Assembly (NCBI RefSeq): GCF_022484225.1
Contig: NZ_JAKVLT010000001.1
Coordinates: 930,001-994,000, forward strand
Reading direction: 5' to 3'
Origin: Pseudoramibacter sp.
GTDB taxonomy: Bacteria; Bacillota; Clostridia; Eubacteriales; Eubacteriaceae
DNA length: 64,000 bases
Shown here: positions 7,919 through 17,109 of the stretch, in pieces
How positions within the stretch are numbered: position 1 is the stretch's first letter
How the letters are laid out: each line of letters opens with the position of its first letter
The notes under the pieces: model-generated
What the model was told of the DNA's origin: nothing
The model's input: only the letters and a program-made list of their open reading frames with translations
Database searches by the model: none
Made by a program: the position numbers and the translations under genes

Positions 7919-8638
7919 ATGGAACAGAAAACAAAAGGCAAACTTTACGGCATCGGCGTCGGCCCCGGCGATCCGGAACTTTTGACCGTCAAGGCGGTGA
8001 AGGCGATTGAAAGCGCCGACATCATCATCAGCCCGACGAAAAAAATGGGCAAGCCGAGCATTGCCCTGCGCATCGCAGACCGCTACATCAAGCCGGAAAC
8101 CGAACTGGTCGTCATGGATTTCCCGATGCTTTCCCTGTCTGAAGAACGGGACAAGCTCGAAGCCCAGTGGGGCGAAAACGCAGACCGGATTCAGCAAATG
8201 CTTGACGACGGCAAAACTGCAGTGTTTTTAACCCTCGGCGACCCCATGGTGTATTCGACGTATTCCTACGTCATGAAATTTCTTTTAGACCGGGGCATGG
8301 CCGTGGAAACCATCTCCGGTGTGCCTTCGTTCTGCAGCCTGGCGGCCCATTTGAACGTGCCTTTGACTCAGGGGGAAGAATCTTTGGGGATCGTCGGCAT
8401 GACCCAGCCTGAAGCAGAAGTGAACGCTGTGCTGGACGCCCATCAGAACATCGTGGTGATGAAAGTTTCCGCCGACGCCAAAGGGCTGGCCGAAGCGCTT
8501 CGAAAACGCCATTTGGAACAAAATTTTGTGATGATTTCCAATATTGGCATGGCCAACGAAAAGATCACCCGGAACATCGAAGATTTAGAAGGCAAGGTGC
8601 CGTATTTGTCCACGGTGCTGATCAAGAAGCAAAAATGA
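7919..8638 (+). CDS. cbiL: Cobalt-factor II C20-methyltransferase CbiL
   Basis: CbiL transfers methyl from S-adenosylmethionine to C-20 of cobalt-sirohydrochlorin. The 239-residue protein shows the tetrapyrrole methylase signature GVGPGDPELLT near residue 12, the GDPMVYSTYSY loop and a GVPSFCSLAA segment. I prefer the ATG at 7919, about nine bases after AAGGGA, over a TTG at 7910 that touches that site. Its end overlaps cbiD by ATGA. Confidence 0.93.
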   Translation: MEQKTKGKLYGIGVGPGDPELLTVKAVKAIESADIIISPTKKMGKPSIALRIADRYIKPETELVVMDFPMLSLSEERDKLEAQWGENADRIQQMLDDGKTAVFLTLGDPMVYSTYSYVMKFLLDRGMAVETISGVPSFCSLAAHLNVPLTQGEESLGIVGMTQPEAEVNAVLDAHQNIVVMKVSADAKGLAEALRKRHLEQNFVMISNIGMANEKITRNIEDLEGKVPYLSTVLIKKQK

Positions 8639-9783
8639 GCCGAGATCAAATCAAGCATCCCCTGAACCGTTATATCGAAAAAGGCAATAAACGGATGCGC
8701 TACGGCTACACGACGGGATCCTGCGCCACGGCTGCTTCAAAGGCGGCGGCAGTGATGCTTCTTTCCGGGCAGAAGCTGGAAACGATAGACATCGGTACGC
8801 CAAAGGGCTGGGACCTGACCATCGATCTTTTCGACTGCCGGATTTCGGACGAAGCAGCGTCCTGCGCCGTCGTCAAAGACGCCGGAGATGATCCGGACGT
8901 CACCGATGGCATGCGGGTGTACGCCAGCGTAAAACTGACCAACACCCCCGGTGTCACGTTCAAGCGCGGCAAGGGACTGGGTCTGGTGACTCTGCCCGGG
9001 CTGTCCATTCCGCCGGGAGAGCCGGCCATCAACCCGATCCCCCGGAAAATGATGCGCCGGGAACTGGCCGCCGTGGCGTCAAAGTACGATTATGACGGCG
9101 GCTTTGAAGTGACGATTTCCCTGCCCGACGGCGAAGCTCTGGCCAAACGGACCTTTAACCCCAAACTCGGGGTCGAAGGGGGCCTGTCCATCATCGGCAC
9201 CACGGGAATCGTCACACCCATGAGCGAAGAGTCCCTCAAGGCGTCCATGCGTCTGGAACTGTCGGTTTTAAAAGAAAAGGGCTTCCGGGATATTTTGTTT
9301 GTGCCGGGGAATTACGGCGCCGATTTTGCGGAGGAACTGGGCCTCAAAACGGACCGCATGATAAAAATCAGCAACTTTGTGGGCTACATGTTTGAACAGG
9401 CGGAAAAAATGCAGATCAAACGCATTTTGTTTGTGGGCCATCTGGGCAAGCTCGTGAAAGTCGCCGGCGGCATTTTCCAGACCCATTCTTCGATGGCCGA
9501 TGCCAGAATGGAAATCCTGACGGCCCACGCCGCCTGCCTCGGCGCTGATCAGCACTGCGCTGAACGGCTCATGGCGTGCACGACAACCGACGACGCCGTC
9601 GAAGTCCTTCAGGACTGCGGGTTTGGCCGGGATTATTTCGACCGTCTCGCCGAACGGGTCAAATGGCGCTGCGAACGCAAAGTGTATCAGAACATCGCAG
9701 TAGAAGTCGTGCTCTTCAGCCGGAAGCATGGGCTCCTCGGCAAGTCTGAAAACGCTGAAGAATTCGAGGCCTTATTCAAATGA
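8635..9783 (+). CDS. cbiD: Cobalt-precorrin-5B C1-methyltransferase CbiD
   Basis: CbiD methylates C-1 during ring contraction-stage corrin synthesis and is specific to the anaerobic pathway. The 382-residue protein carries the family's YGYTTGSCATAA motif near residues 22-33, the SIPPGEPAINPIPR stretch and a central GTTGIVTPMSE motif. The ATG overlaps the cbiL stop and its own stop overlaps cbiE, so translation is coupled throughout. Its presence marks this as the oxygen-independent route. Confidence 0.94.
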   Translation: MSRDQIKHPLNRYIEKGNKRMRYGYTTGSCATAASKAAAVMLLSGQKLETIDIGTPKGWDLTIDLFDCRISDEAASCAVVKDAGDDPDVTDGMRVYASVKLTNTPGVTFKRGKGLGLVTLPGLSIPPGEPAINPIPRKMMRRELAAVASKYDYDGGFEVTISLPDGEALAKRTFNPKLGVEGGLSIIGTTGIVTPMSEESLKASMRLELSVLKEKGFRDILFVPGNYGADFAEELGLKTDRMIKISNFVGYMFEQAEKMQIKRILFVGHLGKLVKVAGGIFQTHSSMADARMEILTAHAACLGADQHCAERLMACTTTDDAVEVLQDCGFGRDYFDRLAERVKWRCERKVYQNIAVEVVLFSRKHGLLGKSENAEEFEALFK

Positions 9784-10430
9784 ACGACAAAGAAAGAAAA
9801 TACGAAACCCTGACTGTTGCGAGTCTCGGCCCGGGCAATCCGAAGTACATTCTGCCCGCCGCGATGCAGGCCATTGAAGCGGCCGAAGTCGTCGCCTGCG
9901 GCAAGCGCCATCTGGAAAGCTTTGACGCGTCGGGCAAGGAAGTTCACATCATCGGGACCGGCGGCGAAAAACTGTCGGCGGTGATGGCCGCGGTGAAGGC
10001 CGTTTACCCCTACAAGAAGACGGTGCTGGTGGTGTCCGGGGACTGCGGCTTCTACAGCCTGCTCCGCTACGCGGGAAAGGTGATCGGAAAGGCGCACATC
10101 AAAGCCATTCCGGGGGTTTCGTCTCTGACTTATTTTTATGCGAAGCTCAGCCTGCCCTGGCAGGATGCAGCGCTGATCAGCCTGCACGGCCGGGATCAGG
10201 ATCTCGTCGGCTGTGTGAAGCGCCACTCGTCGGTCGGGGTTTTAACCGACGGTGTGCACAATGCAGCCTACATCGCGAAGCAGTTAAAAGAAAACGGATT
10301 GACGGATAAAGTGCTCTACGTGGGAGAAGACTTGTCTTATCCGGAAGAGCGCATTTCCAGATTAAGTGTAGAGGAGGGACTGGCATTTCAGGAAAAGGGA
10401 ATGTCGGTCGTAATTGTAGCAGATGAGTGA
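9780..10430 (+). CDS. cbiE: Cobalt-precorrin-7 C5-methyltransferase CbiE
   Basis: CbiE methylates C-5 and acts with CbiT; the two are fused as CobL in aerobic producers. The 216-residue protein has the methylase motif LGPGNPKYI near residue 14, VVSGDCGFYSLL, and GVSSLTYFYAKL. It is separate from cbiT but overlaps it by 8 bases, which is the usual tandem arrangement in anaerobes. The start overlaps the cbiD stop. Confidence 0.92.
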   Translation: MNDKERKYETLTVASLGPGNPKYILPAAMQAIEAAEVVACGKRHLESFDASGKEVHIIGTGGEKLSAVMAAVKAVYPYKKTVLVVSGDCGFYSLLRYAGKVIGKAHIKAIPGVSSLTYFYAKLSLPWQDAALISLHGRDQDLVGCVKRHSSVGVLTDGVHNAAYIAKQLKENGLTDKVLYVGEDLSYPEERISRLSVEEGLAFQEKGMSVVIVADE

Positions 10431-11001
10431 AATAGCAGGTTATCAGGACGATCGGTACGTGCGCGGCAAAGCGCCGATGACCAAGCGGGAAATCCGTATC
10501 TTGACCATTGCCTTTCTGGAGATCAAGCCTGAGGACGTTGTCGTGGATATCGGCGCCGGCACAGGGGGCATCACGATGGAAGCCGCCCACGCGGCTTACC
10601 GCGGCAAAGTGTACGCCGTCGAGGGCAAGGCTGAGGCGCAGAAGCTGATCCTCGAAAACAAAGCGCAGTTTGGCGCAGAAGCCGTGACCCTCGTTCCGGG
10701 ACAGGCGCCGGAAGCCCTGGCGGAGATTAAAGAACCCGTGGATAAAATCATCGTCGGGGGCACCGGCGGCAAAATGGAAGAAATTTTCAAGTGGGCCAAA
10801 GATCATCTGCGCACCGGCGGCAAAATCAACGCCAATTTTATCACGCTGGAAAATGCAGCCAAGGCGCGGGTTTTAATGTCCCAGTATTTTACAGACGTTG
10901 AAGTGGTTGAAATCGGCGTCAGCCGGGGCCGAAAAGTCGGCGGCCTGACCATGATGACCGCCCAGAATCCGGTGTATTTAATCACCGCGGTGCAGCCTTA
11001 A
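10423..11001 (+). CDS. cbiT: Cobalt-precorrin-6B C15-methyltransferase (decarboxylating) CbiT
   Basis: CbiT methylates C-15 and removes the acetate carboxyl from C-12. The 192-residue Rossmann methyltransferase begins with the family motif DDRYVRGKAPMTKREIR, followed by the SAM-binding DIGAGTGGITME (about 40-51). A further motif, IIVGGTGGKMEE, binds the substrate side in homologues. The ATG lies within the end of cbiE. About 30 bases separate it from the acyltransferase gene. Confidence 0.93.
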   Translation: MSEIAGYQDDRYVRGKAPMTKREIRILTIAFLEIKPEDVVVDIGAGTGGITMEAAHAAYRGKVYAVEGKAEAQKLILENKAQFGAEAVTLVPGQAPEALAEIKEPVDKIIVGGTGGKMEEIFKWAKDHLRTGGKINANFITLENAAKARVLMSQYFTDVEVVEIGVSRGRKVGGLTMMTAQNPVYLITAVQP

Positions 11002-11030
11002 ACTTTAATTTACAAGAAAGAGATGAAAGC

Positions 11031-11786
11031 ATGACTTTTTTCAGGACCCTGATCTGGTTCATTCGATTCTGGCTCTATCAAATCGCGGCCATTCCCCTTT
11101 ATTTTAAGGTCTGCCGCCTGCGGAAACAGGGCAAGACGGAAGAACACGACGCCCTGCTTCACCGGATCGTCGGCAAGTGGGCCAGGACGATGTTTACGAT
11201 GGCCGGCGGTCAGGTTGAAACTTCAGGGCTTGAAAACCTCGTCGACGGTCCGGCGGTGTACGTTTCCAATCATTTGGGCTATTTTGACATCCCTCTGATG
11301 ATCGGGTTTTTAGGCGATGACACCAAGCCGATGATGGCCAAGAAACAAATCGCCAAAATTCCGGGCATCGCGGCCTGGATGCGGGAACTGCACTGTGTTT
11401 TTGTGGACCGCAGCCATCCCCGGGAATCGGTGAAGGCGTTAAAAGAAAGCGAATACTGGCTGTCCCAGGGCTATTCCATGGTCATTTTCCCGGAAGGCAC
11501 CCGCTCCAAAGACGGGGCAGTGCATACTTTTAAATCCGGGGCCTTTCGCATCGCCAAAAAAGACGGCGTGCCGGTTGTGCCCTGTGTCATTGAGGGGACG
11601 GAGCGCATGATGCGCCCGGGGTCCGTCTGGATTCACCCGGCGAAGGTTTCGCTGACAGTGCTCAAACCGATCCAGACATCAGATTTTGACAAAAAAGCGT
11701 GGCGGGAGCTGCCGGAAACGGCGCGTGCCAGGATTGCGTCGTACCGCAGACGCCAGCTTGAACAGCGAGAAGAAGAGGAAAAATAG
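11031..11786 (+). CDS. plsC: 1-acyl-sn-glycerol-3-phosphate acyltransferase-like protein (PlsC family)
   Basis: PlsC-family enzymes make phosphatidate by acylating lysophosphatidate at the membrane. The 251-residue protein has an N-terminal hydrophobic segment, the catalytic HX4D motif in NHLGYFD (about 80-86) and FPEGTRS (about 157-163) for glycerol phosphate binding. A conserved PVVPCVIEGTE follows. It stands inside the corrin/heme operon, co-directional and only 12 bases before hemA, although no direct step in tetrapyrrole synthesis is known for it. Substrate specificity is unproven. Confidence 0.85.
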   Translation: MTFFRTLIWFIRFWLYQIAAIPLYFKVCRLRKQGKTEEHDALLHRIVGKWARTMFTMAGGQVETSGLENLVDGPAVYVSNHLGYFDIPLMIGFLGDDTKPMMAKKQIAKIPGIAAWMRELHCVFVDRSHPRESVKALKESEYWLSQGYSMVIFPEGTRSKDGAVHTFKSGAFRIAKKDGVPVVPCVIEGTERMMRPGSVWIHPAKVSLTVLKPIQTSDFDKKAWRELPETARARIASYRRRQLEQREEEEK

Positions 11787-11798
11787 GAGGAGGCCATT

Positions 11799-13049
11799 GT
11801 GGAAATCGTAACGGTAGGTTTGGACCATCGGAAAGCGCCGATGGAAGTTCGGGAAAAGGCGGCCTTTACGGTCCGCTCGCTGGCGCAGGTCACCGAGCAG
11901 TTGAAAGCCCGGGGTATTTCAGAAGTGGTGGTGCTTTCAACCTGCAACCGCAGCGAAATTTATGCGGCGTCGGAAGATGCAGAAGCTGCCATCGAGGCTT
12001 TAAAAGCCTATTATGTGGATTACAAAACGCCGGAAATCGCTCCGTATCTTTACGCCTATGACGGGCGCGACGCCGTGTGGCATCTTTTCAGAGTTGTGGC
12101 AGGACTGGATTCGATGATTTTAGGCGAAGATCAGATCCTGGGCCAGTCGAAGGACGCCTTGGCCAACGCTGAAAAAGTACACGGCGCAGGCAAGTTTCTC
12201 ACCAAAGCTTTCCGGGAAGCGATCACTTTTTCGAAAAAGATCAAGACCGTCTATAAAATCTCCGAAACGCCGCTGTCGCTGTCGTCCACGGCGGTGAAGC
12301 ACGTGAAGCGGCTGTTCCCGGACGATTATCAAAATAAAAAGGTCTTGATCATCGGGTCAGGAAAAATGGGCACCCTGGCGCTGCAGTACATGGACGCCGA
12401 AGGTTTTAAAGACGTGACCATGACCAACCGGACCTATCATCCGCCGGTGGACTATCAGAAGACGTATCACGGCGACGTGAAGGTCGTGCCCTATCCGGAA
12501 CGCTACCGCATCGTGCCGGAGATGGACGTGATCATCGCGGCGACCGCTTCACCGCATACGATTTTAAAACAAGCGGATTTCCCGGCGCTGACAAAGCCGC
12601 TGCTCCTCATCGACCTGGCCCTTCCCCGGGACATTGACCCGAAGCTCGGCGAAATGGACGGGGTGACCCTGCTCACCATCGACGATTTCAACCACATCAT
12701 CGACGAAACCAAGGCCTATCGGGAACGGGTGGCGCAGAAAATTGCAGTAGCTGTCGAAGACGCTGTCGATGAGATGATGGAATGGCTTAAGAAGTCCAAG
12801 GTCGACGGAATGGTCGGCGACCTCAACCGGAAGGCAGCCCGCCGTTCGGAAGAAACCATTGAAATTCTCAACAAGCGCTATCACTTTGAAGGGAAGGATT
12901 ACGCTTTTCTCAAGAAGATCGTGCATTCCGAATTCCGAAAGATGGTGATGCCCACCGTCAAAAAGCTCAAGGCCCTGGAAGATGACAAGAGCATCAAACA
13001 GGCGAAAAAAGCTTACGGCATCCTCCTTGAAACCGAGGACGACGCCTGA
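11799..13049 (+). CDS. hemA: Glutamyl-tRNA reductase HemA
   Basis: HemA reduces glutamyl-tRNA(Glu) with NADPH to glutamate-1-semialdehyde, the first step of the C5 tetrapyrrole route. The 416-residue protein has the GLDHRKAP motif near its start, the catalytic Cys49 in STCNRSEIY, the GLDSMILGEDQILGQ motif and a nucleotide fold at IIGSGKMGT. The GTG start is set by AGGAGG a few bases upstream. Its stop overlaps the next ATG by one base. With hemL, hemB and hemC nearby it supplies uroporphyrinogen for the corrin genes. Confidence 0.95.
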   Translation: MEIVTVGLDHRKAPMEVREKAAFTVRSLAQVTEQLKARGISEVVVLSTCNRSEIYAASEDAEAAIEALKAYYVDYKTPEIAPYLYAYDGRDAVWHLFRVVAGLDSMILGEDQILGQSKDALANAEKVHGAGKFLTKAFREAITFSKKIKTVYKISETPLSLSSTAVKHVKRLFPDDYQNKKVLIIGSGKMGTLALQYMDAEGFKDVTMTNRTYHPPVDYQKTYHGDVKVVPYPERYRIVPEMDVIIAATASPHTILKQADFPALTKPLLLIDLALPRDIDPKLGEMDGVTLLTIDDFNHIIDETKAYRERVAQKIAVAVEDAVDEMMEWLKKSKVDGMVGDLNRKAARRSEETIEILNKRYHFEGKDYAFLKKIVHSEFRKMVMPTVKKLKALEDDKSIKQAKKAYGILLETEDDA

Positions 13050-13630
13050 TGAAACTGCCGATTTTACTAGAGTTCGAAGGGCGGGAAGCCCTGGTGGTCG
13101 GCGCCGGGACCGTAGGCAGACGGCGCGCCAAAGCCTTGTCAGAAGCGGGGTGCCGGGTCACGGTTGCCGCGGACGAAGCTTTGGAGGACGGTCTTCTGCC
13201 GAATTGTCAATTCGTCGAAGGCCGCTACACCGAAGCCTTGCTGGCTGGCAAAAGCATTGTGGTGGCGGCGACGAATCAGCGGGCAGTCAATGCGCAGATT
13301 GTGACGGACTGCAAAGCCCGCGGCATCTTGGTCAACGCCGCCGATGATCCGGATCATTCGGATTTCTTTTTTCCGGCCGTGATCCGGCGGGGCGATCTGA
13401 CTTTATCGGTCTGCACCGAAGGCGCCAGCCCGTCGATGACCCGGGAGATCGCTCAGTCTCTTCGCGCGGCGTATCCGGAAAGTGTCGGCGAACGGCTGCA
13501 TTATTTGAAAATTTTGAGAGCGCAGGTTCTGAAAAACGGTCAGTCCAAGGCAGAACAGCGCCGGCTTTTAAAAGAAATGACGGACTGGCCGCTGGAAAAA
13601 CTGCGAAAAGCAGCTGAAAGGGGAGCGTAA
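13049..13630 (+). CDS. Precorrin-2 dehydrogenase / sirohydrochlorin ferrochelatase-like (Met8/CysG-N family)
   Basis: This NAD-dependent enzyme oxidises precorrin-2 to sirohydrochlorin, which CbiK then loads with cobalt or which becomes siroheme. The 193 residues match the short bifunctional Met8/CysG N-terminal module. The nucleotide motif is VVGAGTVGRRRA and the conserved VNAADDPDHSDFFFPA contains the catalytic Asp region. GASPSMTREI comes next. The methyltransferase half of CysG is absent here and is supplied by the cobA-hemD fusion downstream. The ATG overlaps the hemA stop (TGATG). Confidence 0.88.
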   Translation: MKLPILLEFEGREALVVGAGTVGRRRAKALSEAGCRVTVAADEALEDGLLPNCQFVEGRYTEALLAGKSIVVAATNQRAVNAQIVTDCKARGILVNAADDPDHSDFFFPAVIRRGDLTLSVCTEGASPSMTREIAQSLRAAYPESVGERLHYLKILRAQVLKNGQSKAEQRRLLKEMTDWPLEKLRKAAERGA

Positions 13631-13631
13631 T

Positions 13632-14549
13632 ATGGATAAAAAATGCGTGCGCGTTGGCACACGGGGGAGTCAGCTGGCGCTGACCCAAACCAAGTGGGTC
13701 ATTGCGCAGTTAAGAGAAGCCTGCCCCGAATACGATTTTGAGCTGAAGGTGATCCGGACCCGCGGAGATGCAGATCAGAAGCGGCCTTTGGATCAAATCG
13801 GCGGAAAAGGGCTTTTTACGAAAGAAATCGAAGATGAGCTGTTGAGCGGCCAGATTCAGATGGCCGTTCACAGCATGAAAGACATGCCGGCACAGCTGCC
13901 TGAAGGCTTGACTCTCCTGCCGCCGCCGGCACGGGAAGATCCGTCGGATGTGCTGGTGACCCACGAGGATATCTGGGGCATCGAAGAACTCCGGGAAGGC
14001 GCCGTGATCGGAACGGGCAGCAAACGCCGGGCCTTTCAGATCAGACAGCTGCGGCCGGACATTCAGTGCGTCAACATCCGCGGCAATATTGATACGCGGC
14101 TGAGAAAACTGGACGAACAGCATCTGGACGGCATCGTTCTGGCCGCTGCAGGCATGAAGCGCCTGGGGGTTTACAACCAGGAAAATTATAACATTCTGAC
14201 TCTGGAACCCAGTGATTTCATCTGTGCGCCGGCCCAGGGCATTCTGGCCCTGGAAGCCCGGGAAGACAACATGGCGGTCCGCAAAATGGCAGAACAGATT
14301 GCCGACCGCACCGCGGCCATTCAGATGAAGGCCGAACGGGCTTTCCTCGTGGCGCTGAACGGCGACTGCCATCTGCCCATCGGCGCGTACTGCGACATCA
14401 ATCAGAAGGGCCGTCTGACCCTTCACGGCATTTACGGAGATGCGTCAGGGGCTCACATTGCCATGGCTTCTGTCATGGGCAACTGCTGCGAAGCCGAAAC
14501 TCTCGGCGTCGATTTGGCCAAACAGCTGAAAGGGGAAGTGGAAGGATGA
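13632..14549 (+). CDS. hemC: Hydroxymethylbilane synthase HemC
   Basis: HemC polymerises four porphobilinogens into hydroxymethylbilane. The 305-residue protein has VGTRGSQLAL near its start, the KDMPAQLPEG active-site region and the dipyrromethane cofactor cysteine in ALNGDCHLPIG (about Cys246). The ATG follows GGGAGCG one base after the previous stop. Its own stop overlaps the cobA-hemD ATG by ATGA. Confidence 0.95.
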   Translation: MDKKCVRVGTRGSQLALTQTKWVIAQLREACPEYDFELKVIRTRGDADQKRPLDQIGGKGLFTKEIEDELLSGQIQMAVHSMKDMPAQLPEGLTLLPPPAREDPSDVLVTHEDIWGIEELREGAVIGTGSKRRAFQIRQLRPDIQCVNIRGNIDTRLRKLDEQHLDGIVLAAAGMKRLGVYNQENYNILTLEPSDFICAPAQGILALEAREDNMAVRKMAEQIADRTAAIQMKAERAFLVALNGDCHLPIGAYCDINQKGRLTLHGIYGDASGAHIAMASVMGNCCEAETLGVDLAKQLKGEVEG

Positions 14550-16072
14550 ATTCAGAAAAAGCAGGCAAAGTCTATTTAGTGGGCGGCGGATGCGGCAATC
14601 CGGAATTTTTGACGATCCGGGGGAAAAAACTGCTGTCCCGCTGTGATACGGTGGTGTACGACGCGCTGGTGAACCCCGCCCTTCTGGCCTATGCGCCGGA
14701 AAACTGCGAACGCATCTACGTCGGGAAAAGAGCGGCCAATCACGCTCTGCCCCAGGATGAGATCAACGCCCTGCTGGTCAGGCTCGCCAAAGAAGGCAAA
14801 GACGTGGTGCGCCTCAAAGGCGGCGATCCCTACGTTTTCGGCCGGGGCGGCGAAGAAGGGGTCGCGCTGCATAAAGCGGGAATTGCTTTCGAAGAAGTGC
14901 CGGGCATCACGTCCGTGATCGGCGGCCTGGCCTACGCCGGCATTCCCATCACCCATCGGGACTGCGCATCTTCTTTTCAGGTGGTGACGGGACATCTCAA
15001 AAATGACGCGGCCCATCTGGACTGGAAAGTCCTCGCCGCGACAAAGGGCACGCTGGTCTTTTTGATGGGTATGAAAAACATCGAAAAGATCACAAAAAGT
15101 CTGATAGAAAACGGCATGGACCCGAAAACGCCGGCAGCGGTGGTGCGGGAAGCGTCAACTCCGCGTCAGGAAACCGTCGTGGGTGAACTTGAAAACATCG
15201 CCGAAAAAGCAGCACATTTGAGTGCGCCGGCGCTGATTGTCATCGGCAAAGTCGTCGGTCTCCGGGAAGACCTGCGCTTTTTCGACAACCGGCCCTTTTT
15301 CGGCAAGCGCTTTGTGGTGACCCGCTCCCGGGCCCAGGCTTCGAAGCTGGTGGAAAAAATCGAAGAAGAAGGCGGCGCAACGGTGATGTACCCGACGATC
15401 CGCATTCAGCCGGTGGATTCGGAAATGGAAAGACTGAAAAAGGCGATCGGCCATATTGGCGATTATTCCCATTTGATTTTGACGAGCGTCAACGGCGTGG
15501 CCTTGTTTTTTGAAGCGCTGGCGGACTGCCGCAAAGACGCCCGGGCGCTGGCGGGCCTCACCGTCACGGCCATCGGCAAAGCGACGGCGGGCGCCCTTAA
15601 AAAACACGGCGTGACCCCGGACATCGTGCCGAAGCAGTTTGTGGGCGAAGCCTTGGTGGACGCCCTGGCGCCTGAACTTTCGCCGTCAGACCGCATTTTA
15701 ATGCCCCGGTCCAAAAATGCCAGGGCCTATGTCATGGAAGCCCTGTCGAAGATCTGTGAAGTCGACGAAATCAAGATTTACGAAACGCTGCGTGAAGACC
15801 GGACGGATGTTGATGTGCCGGCGCTTTTAAAAGCGCATGAAGTGGACTACATCACCTTTACCTCTTCGACCACCGCGCGGTATTTCGCTGAAAAAATCGG
15901 ACCGGACTGCGCGGCCCTGATGAAAGAATCAGGGGCAAAATGCGCGTCCATCGGTCCCAAAACATCGGAACAGCTCAAGAAACTGGGCCTTCCCGTCGAC
16001 ATTCAGGCGAAAACCTACACCATCGACGGACTCGTCGAGGCCATAAAAGAAGATTGCATCAATGCGCATTAA
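14546..16072 (+). CDS. cobA-hemD: Fused uroporphyrinogen-III C-methyltransferase / uroporphyrinogen-III synthase (CobA-HemD)
   Basis: The N-terminal half (about 1-245) is a SUMT methylase: VGGGCGNPEFLT, KGGDPYVFGRGGEE and GITSVIGGLAYAGIPITHR. It makes precorrin-2. The C-terminal half (about 255-508) is uroporphyrinogen-III synthase, with VVTRSRAQASKL and a late TFTSSTTARYF. The 508-residue fusion is common in Clostridia and channels hydroxymethylbilane to precorrin-2, favouring corrin and siroheme over heme. The 58-base gap after it, before hemB, is the largest in the operon. Confidence 0.94.
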   Translation: MNSEKAGKVYLVGGGCGNPEFLTIRGKKLLSRCDTVVYDALVNPALLAYAPENCERIYVGKRAANHALPQDEINALLVRLAKEGKDVVRLKGGDPYVFGRGGEEGVALHKAGIAFEEVPGITSVIGGLAYAGIPITHRDCASSFQVVTGHLKNDAAHLDWKVLAATKGTLVFLMGMKNIEKITKSLIENGMDPKTPAAVVREASTPRQETVVGELENIAEKAAHLSAPALIVIGKVVGLREDLRFFDNRPFFGKRFVVTRSRAQASKLVEKIEEEGGATVMYPTIRIQPVDSEMERLKKAIGHIGDYSHLILTSVNGVALFFEALADCRKDARALAGLTVTAIGKATAGALKKHGVTPDIVPKQFVGEALVDALAPELSPSDRILMPRSKNARAYVMEALSKICEVDEIKIYETLREDRTDVDVPALLKAHEVDYITFTSSTTARYFAEKIGPDCAALMKESGAKCASIGPKTSEQLKKLGLPVDIQAKTYTIDGLVEAIKEDCINAH

Positions 16073-16130
16073 CGCGTATGATTATGCTGTACAATATAAG
16101 GTTATGTGTTTTTGAGAAAGAAGGTTTATT

Positions 16131-17105
16131 ATGTTACCGACCAGATTGAGAAAAAATGAAAAAATCCGCCAATTGATCCGCGAAACACGTCTGTCCATGG
16201 ACGATGTGGTGTACCCGGTTTTTGTGATCGAAGGCACGGATATTAAAGAAGAAATTCCGTCCATGAAAGGACAGTACCGCTATTCCATTGACCGCCTCGA
16301 TGAAGCGGTCGAAATGTTCAAGGCGGCAGGCATTGAATATATTATTTTATTTGGCATTCCAGATGAAAGCAAAAAAGACGCTGAAGGCACACCGGCCTTT
16401 GCAGATGACGGCATCGTGCAGCAGGCGATCCGGAAGCTCAAAACCCTGATGCCGGAACTGTACATCGTCGGCGATGTGTGCCTGTGCGAATACAAGGCAG
16501 ACGGCCACTGCTGCTTCTTTGAAGAAAACGGAGACATCAAACGGGGCAAATCTCTGGATACCCTGTGCAAAGTGGCGGTGAGCCAGGCCCGCGCCGGCGT
16601 CGACATGATCGCGCCGTCCGACATGATGGACGGACACATCGCCGCCTTGAGAAAAGCGCTGGACGACGCCGGTTACGAAAGCATTCCGATCATGGGCTAT
16701 TCGGCCAAATTCGCCTCGACTTTCTACGGCCCCTTCCGGGACGCTGCTGATTCCGCGCCGGCCTTCGGCGACCGCCGTTCCTATCAGATGGACCCGGCCA
16801 ACGGCAAGGAAGCCCTCAAGGAAATCGAACTGGATATCGAAGAAGGCGCCGATATCGTCATGGTCAAACCCGCGATGCCTTATCTGGATGTCCTGAGCCA
16901 GGGCAAGGAACTGTCATTTCTGCCCATGGCCGCCTATCAGGTTTCCGGCGAATACGCCATGATCCGCACGGCTGTGGATCAGGGGCTTTTGAATGAACGG
17001 GCCATTTTTGAAAGCCTGCTCTGCATTAAACGGGCTGGCGCCGAAATTATCATCACTTATTTTGCGCCGATTTTGAAAGATTTGCTTGCGAAGTACCAGG
17101 ACTAA
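16131..17105 (+). CDS. hemB: Delta-aminolevulinic acid dehydratase (porphobilinogen synthase) HemB
   Basis: HemB condenses two 5-aminolevulinates to porphobilinogen. The 324-residue protein has the Schiff-base lysine regions in MGYSAKFASTFYGPF and VMVKPAMPYLD. The cysteine set DVCLCEYKADGHC indicates the zinc-dependent form rather than the magnesium form. A weak AAGAAGG site precedes the ATG. It lies 4 bases before hemL. Confidence 0.95.
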   Translation: MLPTRLRKNEKIRQLIRETRLSMDDVVYPVFVIEGTDIKEEIPSMKGQYRYSIDRLDEAVEMFKAAGIEYIILFGIPDESKKDAEGTPAFADDGIVQQAIRKLKTLMPELYIVGDVCLCEYKADGHCCFFEENGDIKRGKSLDTLCKVAVSQARAGVDMIAPSDMMDGHIAALRKALDDAGYESIPIMGYSAKFASTFYGPFRDAADSAPAFGDRRSYQMDPANGKEALKEIELDIEEGADIVMVKPAMPYLDVLSQGKELSFLPMAAYQVSGEYAMIRTAVDQGLLNERAIFESLLCIKRAGAEIIITYFAPILKDLLAKYQD

Positions 17106-17109
17106 GCCA

